NCBI GenBank assembly: GCA_964648365.1
Contig: CAZYLK010000009.1
Location: 1 to 62,328 of the forward strand
Direction: 5' to 3'
Length of the DNA stretch: 62,328 nt
DNA from: SURF-32 sp964648365
GTDB lineage: Bacteria > Planctomycetota > Phycisphaerae > UBA1845
Shown here: piece by piece, positions 26,039 through 34,549 of the stretch
How the letters are laid out: each line of letters begins with the position of its first letter
Position numbering within the stretch: position 1 is the first letter of the stretch
Translations under genes and position numbers: made by a program
Notes under the pieces: generated by a model
What the model was told of the DNA's origin: nothing
Database searches by the model: none
What the model saw: the letters and a program-made list of their open reading frames with translations, nothing else

Positions 26039-26326
26039 TCATGCAGGCTGCTCGTACTTGCGCCGCAGATCGTCCATCGCCTCATCGAGGGGCCGCATGT
26101 CGCCGCGCTTCATCGCGTCGAGGCCGCGGCGGATGCCGGCCGCTGCTGATAGGCGCTCGTTCTCGTCGAGCAGCCGCTGATAGGCGTCCGCATCCTGAAC
26201 CACGAGCGCGGCCTGGCCGTCCACGGTGAGCACCTCCGGCCTGCCGCTTGCGCGGAGGCGGTCGACGTGCTCCTTCGAGTTTTGGGCGAACTCGCTGAGC
26301 GAATGCACTTCGTTCGTATCGATCAT
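26039..26326 (-). CDS. Phd/YefM-type antitoxin
   Basis: 95 aa from the ATG at 26326 (GGGGA upstream). MIDTNEVHSLSEFAQNSKEH is the Phd/YefM DNA-binding start; VLTVDGQAALVVQDADAYQR is the family's strand-helix unit; the C-terminal helix (RRGLDAMKRGDMRPLDEAMD) should wrap the toxin encoded next. A start at 26356 would add ten residues without family support. Confidence 0.9.
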   Translation of the reverse strand: MIDTNEVHSLSEFAQNSKEHVDRLRASGRPEVLTVDGQAALVVQDADAYQRLLDENERLSAAAGIRRGLDAMKRGDMRPLDEAMDDLRRKYEQPA

Positions 26327-26419
26327 GCCAATCCCCGCAAAGACCGGTGGATCCACTACTTACCGACAGTTTAGCGTGCGCCAGCCGCCGCGGCAAACGA
26401 CCGCGCGCGCCGTGTTCCT

Positions 26420-26710
26420 TCACGGAGCAGGTGACTCGTGGCTGCGCCGGAGGTCTTCCATGAATTCCCCAAATGGCAGCGTCTCGCCGCGCATCAACTC
26501 TTCGATGCCTCGGCGGATGCCTGCCATTGCCGAGAGGTGCTCATTCTCTTCCAGCAGCCGCTGGTAGGCGGCAACGTCCTGAACGACCAGAGCGACCTGG
26601 CCATCCACGGTCAGAACCTCCGGCCTGCCGCTGGCGCGAAGGCGGTCGACGTGTTCCTTGGCGTTCTGTGCGAACTCGCTGAGCGAGTGACTTTCGGGCG
26701 AATCGATCAT
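26420..26710 (-). CDS. second Phd/YefM-type antitoxin, orphan
   Basis: 96 aa and clearly a duplicate of the gene that follows it: SHSLSEFAQNAKEHVDRLRA and VLTVDGQVALVVQDVAAYQR are almost the same as in the partner. It has no toxin of its own. The C-terminal helix differs (RRGIEELMRGETLPFGEFME), so it may bind a different toxin or act as an anti-addiction antitoxin. Confidence 0.88.
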   Translation of the reverse strand: MIDSPESHSLSEFAQNAKEHVDRLRASGRPEVLTVDGQVALVVQDVAAYQRLLEENEHLSAMAGIRRGIEELMRGETLPFGEFMEDLRRSHESPAP

Positions 26711-26746
26711 GCTCGTCTTGACCCGGGTTCCTGGGTTAGGCGGGCA

Positions 26747-28438
26747 TCAGAACCCCCCCGTAAACGCCGCCTCAAACGCCGCAAAGTCCTTTACGTCCAC
26801 GTCGCGGTCGCCGTCGATGTCGGCGGGCGCGCACTCGGGGCCGACTTCGATGCCGGGGCCTTCCATGCACACCACGAAGCCGGCCGCATCGGCGAGGTCG
26901 GTGTCTCCGTCGCGATCCACGTCGCCGACGAACGTCATGTTGATCGCCGCCCACACGTCGATGATGCCGTAGCCGCGGTTGTAGAGCGGGTCGGGGTGGC
27001 CGTCCTCGATGTAGTCAGACGCGGTGCGCATCAGCGCGGCGCGAATCTGCTTGACCGACCACCCCGGACGGGCGTCGATGACCAGCGCCGTACCGGCCGC
27101 GACCAGCGGCGTTGAGAGCGACGTGCCGCTGGCGGTCGTGTAGCGGGTGTTGTTGTCCGGATCGATGCAAGCGGTGCGGGCGCCGAGGGCGAGGACTTCC
27201 GGCTTGGTGCGACCGTCGGCGGTGGGGCCGTCACTGCTGAAGCCGACGATCGAGCCTTCCGAACTGACCGCCCCGCAGGTGAGCACCTCGAAAGCGTCCG
27301 ACGGTGCGATCAGGTGCGACGTGTTCGGGTTGCTGTCATGCCCTTCGTTGCCCGCGGCCGTGCAGCAGACCATGCCGTTGGCCGTGGCGATGTTGACGCC
27401 GATCGTGGTGACTGCGGTGCGCCCGTCCAGGTCGCTCTGGTTGTACCAGTCAATGTAGCCCAGCGAACTGGTGGCCATGTCCACGCCGTTGCTCTCGAAC
27501 CACTCCAGCCCGGCGACGTAGAAGTCCTCCTCCAGCGGCACCTCGCGCGACACGTCCTCCGTCTTGGCCAGGTAGAACGACGCATCGTACGCCCCGCCCA
27601 CGAACACGTCCGGCTTGTATCCGCCGATGGTGCTGAGTACGGCCGTGCCGTGCCAGTGCTGGCTGCCCGGGTCGCCCTGCTGTTTGCCGGTGTTGTTGTC
27701 GTTGTTGATGAAGTCCCACTCGCCCAGGAGACGCAGCGGATGGTCGGGATGGTTGTACGCCTCATGGGCGCGGTGAAAGCCCGTATCGAGCACGCCGATG
27801 ATCACGCCGTCGCCGGTGAAGCCGTTCTGATGGGCCGGCGGAATGTTGATCTGATGAAGCTGATCCGATGCGGCGCCGTAGAAGTCCGCCGGACCCGGCG
27901 GCGGCGCTTCCGCGCCGAGGACGGGCCCGATCGCCTCCGCTGACAAGCGCGCGGGTTCCGGCAGCCCGGACGATGGCGACAGCGGGTACACCCGGCGCAC
28001 GTACGGCAGCGCGGCCATCGCGTCGATCTGCCCGCGATCGGCCTCGACGCTTACCGCGTTGAGCCAGCGGCTCGTCGTCCGGTGCGTAATCCCGGTCGCC
28101 GCGACCCCGGTAACGTACGCCGGCGCGACGGGCAGATCGTTGAAGTCGAACAGATCGGCGCGGCTGCGACGCAGCTCGCGGCGCTGGATGGCCCGCGGGT
28201 GATAGGCGGCCGCGGTCTGCGCGATCGCGGCAGCATACGCGCCGTCCGAAAACACACCTTTGTCGGTGAAGAAGACCCAGACGCGGATCGCCTCGCCCCC
28301 AAATGCATCCAGCGCCCGGTCCACCGCCGGGTCGATAACCGGCGACTGCCTGGACTGAACGTAGCTCGCCGGCGGAGCGGCAAGCATCGCGGAACCACTC
28401 ATCAGCACGATCAGAGCGCTTAAGCGTAACGCTGACAT
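26747..28438 (-). CDS. secreted S8 subtilisin-like serine protease with dockerin-like repeats
   Basis: 563 aa. A signal peptide (LSALIVLMSGSAMLAAPPAS) is followed by a ~180-residue propeptide-like region and the catalytic domain. The triad is visible: D218 in GVLDTGF, H263 in HWHGTAV, S440 in GTSLSTP, with AAGNEGHDSNPNTSH around the oxyanion Asn. The C-terminus carries two calcium-loop units, DVDRDGDTDLADAAGFVV and DIDGDRDVDVKDFAAFEA, like those of the surface protein at 18197-19198. It probably degrades proteins outside the cytoplasm. Divergent from the sucrose cluster. Confidence 0.93.
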   Translation of the reverse strand: MSALRLSALIVLMSGSAMLAAPPASYVQSRQSPVIDPAVDRALDAFGGEAIRVWVFFTDKGVFSDGAYAAAIAQTAAAYHPRAIQRRELRRSRADLFDFNDLPVAPAYVTGVAATGITHRTTSRWLNAVSVEADRGQIDAMAALPYVRRVYPLSPSSGLPEPARLSAEAIGPVLGAEAPPPGPADFYGAASDQLHQINIPPAHQNGFTGDGVIIGVLDTGFHRAHEAYNHPDHPLRLLGEWDFINNDNNTGKQQGDPGSQHWHGTAVLSTIGGYKPDVFVGGAYDASFYLAKTEDVSREVPLEEDFYVAGLEWFESNGVDMATSSLGYIDWYNQSDLDGRTAVTTIGVNIATANGMVCCTAAGNEGHDSNPNTSHLIAPSDAFEVLTCGAVSSEGSIVGFSSDGPTADGRTKPEVLALGARTACIDPDNNTRYTTASGTSLSTPLVAAGTALVIDARPGWSVKQIRAALMRTASDYIEDGHPDPLYNRGYGIIDVWAAINMTFVGDVDRDGDTDLADAAGFVVCMEGPGIEVGPECAPADIDGDRDVDVKDFAAFEAAFTGGF

Positions 28439-28857
28439 GGCACAATCCCCCAGACTGCAGGCGGGTGACGCATGTGACCGTCCGGTCGACGTAATCGGAC
28501 GGCATGACGACCACCGGCCATTCTACCGCCCGGCGCGGCTGAAAAGAAGAATCTCGACAAATGGGCCAGGCGAGCGGATGCGGCCGCTCAGCACTGGCGG
28601 GGCGAATCGGCTCGGGAAATCAGCCGGACAGGTGCCAGCCCGTCGCCCCGCGCGACCGATGAACCTCTTATGGAGGTCAGCGCTGCCGGTGGAGCCGTTT
28701 GCCACGCCGTGCCCGGCGCGTTAGGCTCTGGAAACACAACGAAACCTTCCGAAGTCGCGGCGATCACGGCGCGGCGCGTTCGTCTGCCCGGCGCGGGGGA
28801 TCGAACGCCGCCGGTATTGCGCTGCCATGCCTGATCGGCGCGCGCTGGAGACCCAAC
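28439..28857. other. 419-base divergent spacer
   Basis: It separates the protease gene (leftward) and the glycosyltransferase gene (rightward). No gene or clear promoter seen; open frames on the minus strand across 28588-29586 are shadows of the glycosyltransferase. Confidence 0.6.
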
Positions 28858-30192
28858 ATGCCCAAGAAACAACGCATCATGATGATCTCGACCCACGGCT
28901 ACGTCGGGGCCGAGCCTGAACTGGGAAAGCCGGACACGGGTGGACAGGTTGTCTACGTGCTGGAGCTGAGCAAGTGCTTCGGCCGCATGGGGTACGACGT
29001 GGACATTCTCACGCGGCGCTTCGAGAACCAACCGCGCAGCGAGCGCGTCGCCGATCGGGTGCGCGTGCTGCGCTTCCCGTGCGGTGGCGACGGGTTCATC
29101 GCGAAGGAGACGCTCTGCACGCACATTCCCGAATGGACGCGCCACGTGCGCGAGTACGTCGAAGCCCGCCGCATGCGCTACGCCTTCATCAACAGCCACT
29201 ACTGGGACGCCGGCCTGGCGGGGCAGGCCCTTTCCAACAGCCTCTCCATCCCGCACATCCACACGCCGCATTCGATCGGCGCGTGGAAGCGCGACAACAT
29301 GGACGGCGACGCCGAGGATCTCGAGCGCAAGTATAACTTCCGCCAGCGCATCCGCGAGGAAAAGGTCGTCTACGACGAGTGCGACGCGCTGGTGGCGACC
29401 ACGTCGCAGCAGCGCGACCTTCTGGTCACCGGCGAGTATGACGTGCCGCGCGACAAGATCATCGTCGTGCCGCCGGGCTACGACGACACGCGCTTCTTCC
29501 CCGTCTCGCTGGCGACGCGAACGGAACTCAAGCGCGTTTACCGACTCGATCACCCGGTGGTGCTGGCGCTGGGCCGCATGGCCCACAACAAGGGCTTCGA
29601 CCTGCTCATTCAGGCCATGCCCGTCGTGATGCAGCGCATCGAGGACGTGAAACTCGTGCTCGCCATCGGCTCCACCGAGCCGTCAGCGCGGGAGAAGGAG
29701 CAGATCGCCGAGCTGCACGAGTTGACGCAGAAGCTCGGTATCGCGGACCGCGTCATTTTCCGCGACCACATCCGCGATGATGAACTGGCCGACCACTACC
29801 GCGTCGCCGACGTGTTCGCCCTGTCCAGTCGCTACGAACCGTTTGGCATGACGGCCGTGGAAGCGATGGCCTGCGGCACGCCGACCGTCGTGACCACCGA
29901 AGGCGGCTTGTGGGAGCAGGTCGCCTGGGGGCTGGAGGCGATCTATGCCAACCCGTTCGACGCCGAGGCCTTCGGCCACGCCATCGTTTCGATCCTGCAG
30001 CATCGCAAGCTGGGTTCGCAGCTTGCCAAGTATGGATCGCAGAAGGCGCGGGCCCGCTTCACCTGGTCCGGCATCGCGCAGCAGATCCTGACCCGGCTGC
30101 AAAGCCTGCCCCTGCGCATCAAGACCGCCGAGGCCTATGTCGAACAGCCGGAGGAGTCATGGTTCGAAGAGCCTTACTTGTCAGCGACCTAG
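28858..30192 (+). CDS. GT4 sucrose-phosphate synthase / mannosylfructose-phosphate synthase
   Basis: 444 aa from the ATG at 28858 (GGAG seven bases upstream). The opening ELGKPDTGGQVVYVLELSK is the loop shared by sucrose-phosphate and related synthases; SHYWDAGLAG and HTPHSIGAWKRDNM follow; the donor-site motif is EPFGMTAVEAM (E327, E335). It transfers a sugar from a nucleotide donor to fructose 6-phosphate. The sequence alone does not tell UDP-glucose (sucrose) from GDP-mannose (mannosylfructose). Its 3' end overlaps the phosphatase gene by 34 bases, which gives the expected synthase-phosphatase pair. Confidence 0.9.
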   Translation: MPKKQRIMMISTHGYVGAEPELGKPDTGGQVVYVLELSKCFGRMGYDVDILTRRFENQPRSERVADRVRVLRFPCGGDGFIAKETLCTHIPEWTRHVREYVEARRMRYAFINSHYWDAGLAGQALSNSLSIPHIHTPHSIGAWKRDNMDGDAEDLERKYNFRQRIREEKVVYDECDALVATTSQQRDLLVTGEYDVPRDKIIVVPPGYDDTRFFPVSLATRTELKRVYRLDHPVVLALGRMAHNKGFDLLIQAMPVVMQRIEDVKLVLAIGSTEPSAREKEQIAELHELTQKLGIADRVIFRDHIRDDELADHYRVADVFALSSRYEPFGMTAVEAMACGTPTVVTTEGGLWEQVAWGLEAIYANPFDAEAFGHAIVSILQHRKLGSQLAKYGSQKARARFTWSGIAQQILTRLQSLPLRIKTAEAYVEQPEESWFEEPYLSAT

Positions 30193-30902
30193 ACGGCACA
30201 CTCCTGGGCGACGACGAAGCGCTGGCGCGGTTCGCCGACTGGTGGACTCGGCGGCCATTGCCGGTGGCGCTGGCTTATGCGTCCGGACGGTTCTTCGATT
30301 CCGTGGTCGACGCGATCGGCGCCTCCGCCCTGCCGGAGCCGGACGCCGTGATCGGCGGCGTGGGAACCGAGCTCCGCGCGTTCCCATCCGGCACGACGCT
30401 CTGGTCGCCCGCGGAAGTCGTCGACGGCCGGTGGGACGTGGCGGTCATCCGTAGCGTACTCGCCGGCATCGAGGGCCTCCGGCTGCAACCCGACGAATTC
30501 CAGTCGCCTTTCAAGGTAAGTAGTTACCTCGAGGATGCCGACGACGACGGTCTGGACCAAGTGAAGCGGCGGCTTGCCGATCGTGGCGTCGCCGCTGATA
30601 TCGTATACAGTTCGAATCGCGATCTGGACGTCCTGCCGGCCGGAGTCAACAAGGGGTCGTCCGTCGAGCGCCTGGCCGATCGGCTCGGCATTGACCCGGC
30701 CGACGTCGTCGTGGCCGGCGATACCGGCAACGACCTGTCGATGTTCGAACGCGGATTCCGCGGCATCGTGGTGGCCAATGCTCAGCCGGTCCTGCTTTCG
30801 CTGACCGGCGAGAACGTTTTCCACACGAAAGCCGCGTACGCCGCGGGCGTGCTCGAGGGCGTGAAACACTGGCTGGCGGAGACGGCGACCGCGCCGAGGT
30901 AA
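30159..30902 (+). CDS. sucrose-6-phosphate / mannosylfructose-phosphate phosphatase (HAD)
   Basis: 247 aa from the ATG at 30159, preceded by GGAGGAG. HAD motif I is VSDLDGTLLGDDEA, with the nucleophile Asp and the acid Asp two residues on; motif III/IV is AGVNKGSSVERLADRL and VVAGDTGNDLSMFE. These are the marks of the sucrose-phosphatase group of the C2-cap HAD family. It removes the phosphate from the product of the overlapping synthase gene and so pulls the pathway forward. Confidence 0.9.
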   Translation: MVRRALLVSDLDGTLLGDDEALARFADWWTRRPLPVALAYASGRFFDSVVDAIGASALPEPDAVIGGVGTELRAFPSGTTLWSPAEVVDGRWDVAVIRSVLAGIEGLRLQPDEFQSPFKVSSYLEDADDDGLDQVKRRLADRGVAADIVYSSNRDLDVLPAGVNKGSSVERLADRLGIDPADVVVAGDTGNDLSMFERGFRGIVVANAQPVLLSLTGENVFHTKAAYAAGVLEGVKHWLAETATAPR

Positions 30903-30903
30903 C

Positions 30904-32235
30904 ATGCACCTGCTCGATCAGACCTTTCAAAAGGCCGTCGAAGTTCTGCGGATGAACGTGACCGAACGCGGGTTCAGCGCGTGCAGCCTGGCGCACGACG
31001 ACGACCCCGGCAGCAACTACCGCAGCGTCTGGGCTCGCGACTCGGCCATGACGTTGATGTGGTCGCTTCCGCTGGGCGACGAGGAGTTGACCGGCTGCGC
31101 CCGCCGCTCGCTGGAGACCATCCTCGGGGCCCAGTCGCGCGACGGGCATCTGCCGAACTACGTGGACGTGGCCAGTGGCGAGCCGCAGTTCGGCGGGATC
31201 GGCAACATCGCGGGCATCGACTCGGCCCTGTGGGTCGTCATCGCGGCCTGGAACTACGTCAAGGTCACCGGCGACACAGAATTCGCCCGGCAGCATTTCG
31301 ACAAGATCCACCGCACCATGAAGTGGCTGCGCGCCCACGACTCCAACAACTGCGGGCTGATCGAAGTGCCGGAGGCCTCCGACTGGACGGACCTGTTCCC
31401 GCGTTCCTACAACGTGCTCTACGACGAGGTGCTCTGGTATCGGGCAAACGTCGATTTCGTCGAATTGCGAGCGCTGAACGGCCGCGACGTGGACCGCTAC
31501 ATCAACCGGGCCGCCCGCATCCGCAAGCTGATCAACGATCAGTTCTGGCCCACGCCGGAGTCGCTGCAGCATTCGACCGAGTCGTTCTCGAAAACGCAAT
31601 TCACCATGGGCCGGGCGCGATACCTGATCGCCCAGATCACGCCCTTCGGCTTCAGTTGGCGATGCGACGTACTGGGCAACATCATCGCGTCGCTCTACGG
31701 CGTGCTCAGCGACGAGCGGGCCGACCGCGTCCGCCGCTTTCTGCGGCAGGTGTCGATCGACCATCCGCATCCCGTCCGGGTTCTCTACCCCGCCATTCAC
31801 CCCGGCGAGCCGGACTGGCGCGACTACTTCCTCGTCAACCTCCAGAACCTGCCGCACCACTATCACAACGGCGGCATCTGGCCGTTCGTGGGCGGGCTTT
31901 GGGTGCGTTTTCTGGATCGGCTGGGCCAGCACGAACATGCGGAGAAGGCCCTCATCCGACTGGCGGAGGTCTGCCGCGACGGGGCCGATCACGAGTGGGA
32001 ATTCAACGAATGGGCCCACGGCCAGACCGGCCGCCCGATGGGCAAGGCGTACCAGGCGTGGAGCGCGGCCTCCTTCGTCGCGGCCTACCTGCGATTCCAG
32101 GGAAACACGTCCATCGAGGTCGCGGAGAAGGGACCGGACGAGATCGCCCAGCGCCGCGTGTCGGGCCTGTCCTCCAGCGTGACGAACGGCTCAGTAGATC
32201 TCGACGCGCAGGCGGCGCCGCGTGAGGACGAATGA
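30904..32235 (+). CDS. GH100-like glycoside hydrolase (neutral invertase / amylo-1,6-glucosidase type)
   Basis: 443 aa, one base after the phosphatase stop. An (alpha/alpha)6-barrel type: YRSVWARDSAMTLMWSLP, GNIAGIDSALWVVIAAW, EVPEASDWTDLFPRSYNVLY, PHHYHNGGIWPFVGGLWV and FNEWAHGQTGRPMGKAYQAW. The Asp of WARDS and the Glu of FNEW are the likely acid/base candidates (inference). In this setting it probably hydrolyses the disaccharide made by the two upstream genes, releasing hexose and fructose. A glucan-debranching role cannot be excluded. Confidence 0.75.
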   Translation: MHLLDQTFQKAVEVLRMNVTERGFSACSLAHDDDPGSNYRSVWARDSAMTLMWSLPLGDEELTGCARRSLETILGAQSRDGHLPNYVDVASGEPQFGGIGNIAGIDSALWVVIAAWNYVKVTGDTEFARQHFDKIHRTMKWLRAHDSNNCGLIEVPEASDWTDLFPRSYNVLYDEVLWYRANVDFVELRALNGRDVDRYINRAARIRKLINDQFWPTPESLQHSTESFSKTQFTMGRARYLIAQITPFGFSWRCDVLGNIIASLYGVLSDERADRVRRFLRQVSIDHPHPVRVLYPAIHPGEPDWRDYFLVNLQNLPHHYHNGGIWPFVGGLWVRFLDRLGQHEHAEKALIRLAEVCRDGADHEWEFNEWAHGQTGRPMGKAYQAWSAASFVAAYLRFQGNTSIEVAEKGPDEIAQRRVSGLSSSVTNGSVDLDAQAAPREDE

Positions 32236-32289
32236 CGCGGGGAAACCCGCAGGCCGCCGCCAACAGCGCCGCAGCGGCCGATCCCGCGA

Positions 32290-33195
32290 CTACTTTCCGA
32301 TCCCCAGCCGCTTTACCTCGTCGGTCACGTCCGGCATGGCGCCGTGGCGGCCGGCAACGATCGCGCCGACGCTGTTGGCGAACTCCGCCACGTCAGGCAG
32401 CGTCCACCCCCACAGCAGCCCGCAGACCATCGCGGCTGTGAAGGCATCACCGGCGCCCACCGTATCGGCAACCTCCACCGGCCGGCCCGGTGCATCGGCC
32501 ACTTCGTCGGCCGCGTGAAGCGCCGAGCCCCGCTCCCCCCGCGTCACACAAACCAGCCGCAGGCCGAAGCGCTCGCGAAGGGCGCGGGCGGCGGCGTCGA
32601 TCTCGGTGACGCCCAATCCGAGCAGCCGCGCCACCACGGGGATCTCTTCATGATTGAGCTTGACCACGTCGCACCGCCGCAGCGAGGCCTCGATCACCTC
32701 GCGCGAGTACCACGGCGGCCGCAGGTTGACGTCATACACCCGTAAGGCGCCCGCTCGCTGACCCGATACCCGGTCCAGAACGCGCTGAATCGTCGCCCGC
32801 GACGTGGGACACCGCTGCGCCAGCGTCCCGAAACAAATCGCCGCCGCACCGTCCACGGCCGCGGTCAGCGAATCGTCCAGCGCGAGGTAATCCCACGCCA
32901 CGTCCTCGTGAATCGTGTAGGCCGGGCCGTCGGAGCGGGTCGTGTCAACCGTGACCCACCCGGTCGGGTGATCGTCGTCGCGCTGAATGCCCTGCGCCGA
33001 CAGCCCGTACGCCTCAAGCCGGCCGACAAGCCCGTCGCCCGCCTCATCCCGCCCCACGCGCGTCACCACGCGACCGGTCATCCCGAGTTGCCCGGCATGA
33101 AACGCCACGTTCGCCGGCGCGCCGCCCGGGCGGCGATCGTCGCCGAAGCAGTCCCAGAGGAGTTCGCCGATGCCGACGATGGTGTGGCGTTCCAT
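32290..33195 (-). CDS. PfkB-family fructokinase
   Basis: 301 aa. VGIGELLWDCFGDDRRPGGA with PANVAFHAGQLG is the PfkB N-terminal signature; VADTVGAGDAFTAAMVCGLL is the C-terminal signature, with the catalytic Asp in GAGD. The family and the neighbours point to fructose as substrate. It is convergent with the sucrose cluster (54 bases between stops), and would trap the fructose freed by the hydrolase as fructose 6-phosphate, the acceptor of the synthase. Confidence 0.88.
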   Translation of the reverse strand: MERHTIVGIGELLWDCFGDDRRPGGAPANVAFHAGQLGMTGRVVTRVGRDEAGDGLVGRLEAYGLSAQGIQRDDDHPTGWVTVDTTRSDGPAYTIHEDVAWDYLALDDSLTAAVDGAAAICFGTLAQRCPTSRATIQRVLDRVSGQRAGALRVYDVNLRPPWYSREVIEASLRRCDVVKLNHEEIPVVARLLGLGVTEIDAAARALRERFGLRLVCVTRGERGSALHAADEVADAPGRPVEVADTVGAGDAFTAAMVCGLLWGWTLPDVAEFANSVGAIVAGRHGAMPDVTDEVKRLGIGK

Positions 33196-33364
33196 GATCT
33201 GCTTTCAGCCGCTCCCTTCGCGCTTGCTCCCGTACCCGCCGACGGCGCTGCCATCGAAGCTGCGCAATCGGCGATGAGCATTGGGGCGGTCGCTGAACAG
33301 AGTCAGCTGTACGGTCTGCGTCGGCGCGGCAGTCCGCCATATCCGACGTATCCGCAACCCGCGC

Positions 33365-33392
33365 TTGACGCCTCCCACCCGGACCCTATCAT
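33365..33392 (+). promoter_or_regulatory. sigma-70-type promoter of the restriction-modification pair
   Basis: TTGACG (33365-33370), 16 bases, TATCAT (33387-33392): each box matches the consensus at 5 of 6. The methyltransferase GTG follows at 33425 with GGAGGA before it. Confidence 0.75.
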
Positions 33393-33424
33393 AACCCATA
33401 CACCTTGGATGCTGGAGGAAGCGG

Positions 33425-34549
33425 GTGAGTAAACGACGTCGCCAATCGAACGGCCAACTGGTGCTTGATCTGACCAACCGCAATCTCCGCCGGAGCCACG
33501 ATCGTCGCAGCCTGACGAATCCCGACATCAGCGGCGGCGCGTATTCGGCGGGCAATGCTACCATCTGTTTCGGTAATGCAGAAGATTTCTATGATCTCTG
33601 GCCCGAACCGACCTGCATTATCGCCGACGGCCCGTATGGGGTCAACGGCTTTCCGGGCGATGAGAAGAAACCGTGCGGCCTCGACGCGTGGTATCGGCCC
33701 CACGTCGAAGCGTGGTCACGGCGGGCCACGGCGGAAACGACGCTGTGGTTCTGGAATACGGAGGTCGGCTGGGCGACGGTGCATCCGGTGCTCGTCGCCC
33801 ACGGATGGGAGTACCGCTGCTGTAATGTCTGGGACAAGGGCATGGGGCACATCGCCGGGAACTGCAACACTCAGACCCTTCGGATGTTCCCTATCGTCAC
33901 GGAGGTTTGCGTCCAATACGTCAAGGCACCCCGGTTTCCGGTCAACGGTCACTCGGGATCGATGCAGGATTGGCTGCGCGCCGAGTGGCAGCGGAGCGGT
34001 CTTCCCCTGCGGCTTTCCAACGTAGCCTGCGGCGTCAAGAACGCAGCGACACGCAAGTACCTTACGGCTGACCACCTTTGGTACTACCCACCTCCGGACG
34101 CTTTCGCCGCGTTAGCCGATTACGCCAACAAGCGCGGCGATCCAACCGGCCGCCCATACTTCAGCGACGACGGTCGCCGACCGATCTCGCGGCGTCGCTG
34201 GTCGCGCATGCGCGCCAAGTTTTATTGTGAGACCGGAGTTACAAACGTGTGGCGAGCGCCCCAAGTCGCCGGCTCGGAACGCATACAGGGTGAACGCAAC
34301 GGCATGCGATACAAGTTCAAGAGCCTTCACGGGAGCCAAAAGCCCCTCGCGTTCATAGAGCGCCTCATTCGGTGTTGCACAGACGAGGGAGACGTTGTAT
34401 GGGAGCCCTTCGGCGGACTGTGCCCCGGGGCAGTCGCGTCCCTGAAACACAAACGGCGATACGTCGCCAGTGAGATTGTCCCCGAGTTCTTCATCGCCGC
34501 AGTTGAAAGGATGGCGCATGTCGACGCCGAAGGCTCCATCGCGATCTGA
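33425..34549 (+). CDS. DNA adenine-N6/cytosine-N4 methyltransferase of a type II system
   Basis: 374 aa from a GTG with GGAGGA six bases upstream. The catalytic motif IV is ADGPYGVNGFPGD (residues 67-79), a variant of the usual (D/N/S)PP(Y/F). The AdoMet-binding motif is WEPFGGLCPGA near residue 327, preceded by SLHGSQKPLAFIERLI. Motif IV before motif I is the beta-class order. It would methylate the recognition site of the endonuclease gene that overlaps its 3' end by 32 bases. The recognition sequence cannot be read from the protein. Confidence 0.88.
   Translation: MSKRRRQSNGQLVLDLTNRNLRRSHDRRSLTNPDISGGAYSAGNATICFGNAEDFYDLWPEPTCIIADGPYGVNGFPGDEKKPCGLDAWYRPHVEAWSRRATAETTLWFWNTEVGWATVHPVLVAHGWEYRCCNVWDKGMGHIAGNCNTQTLRMFPIVTEVCVQYVKAPRFPVNGHSGSMQDWLRAEWQRSGLPLRLSNVACGVKNAATRKYLTADHLWYYPPPDAFAALADYANKRGDPTGRPYFSDDGRRPISRRRWSRMRAKFYCETGVTNVWRAPQVAGSERIQGERNGMRYKFKSLHGSQKPLAFIERLIRCCTDEGDVVWEPFGGLCPGAVASLKHKRRYVASEIVPEFFIAAVERMAHVDAEGSIAI

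Noticed and set aside
28588..29586. 332-codon open frame on the minus strand
   Set aside because: It is the antisense shadow of the glycosyltransferase gene, which has clear motifs.
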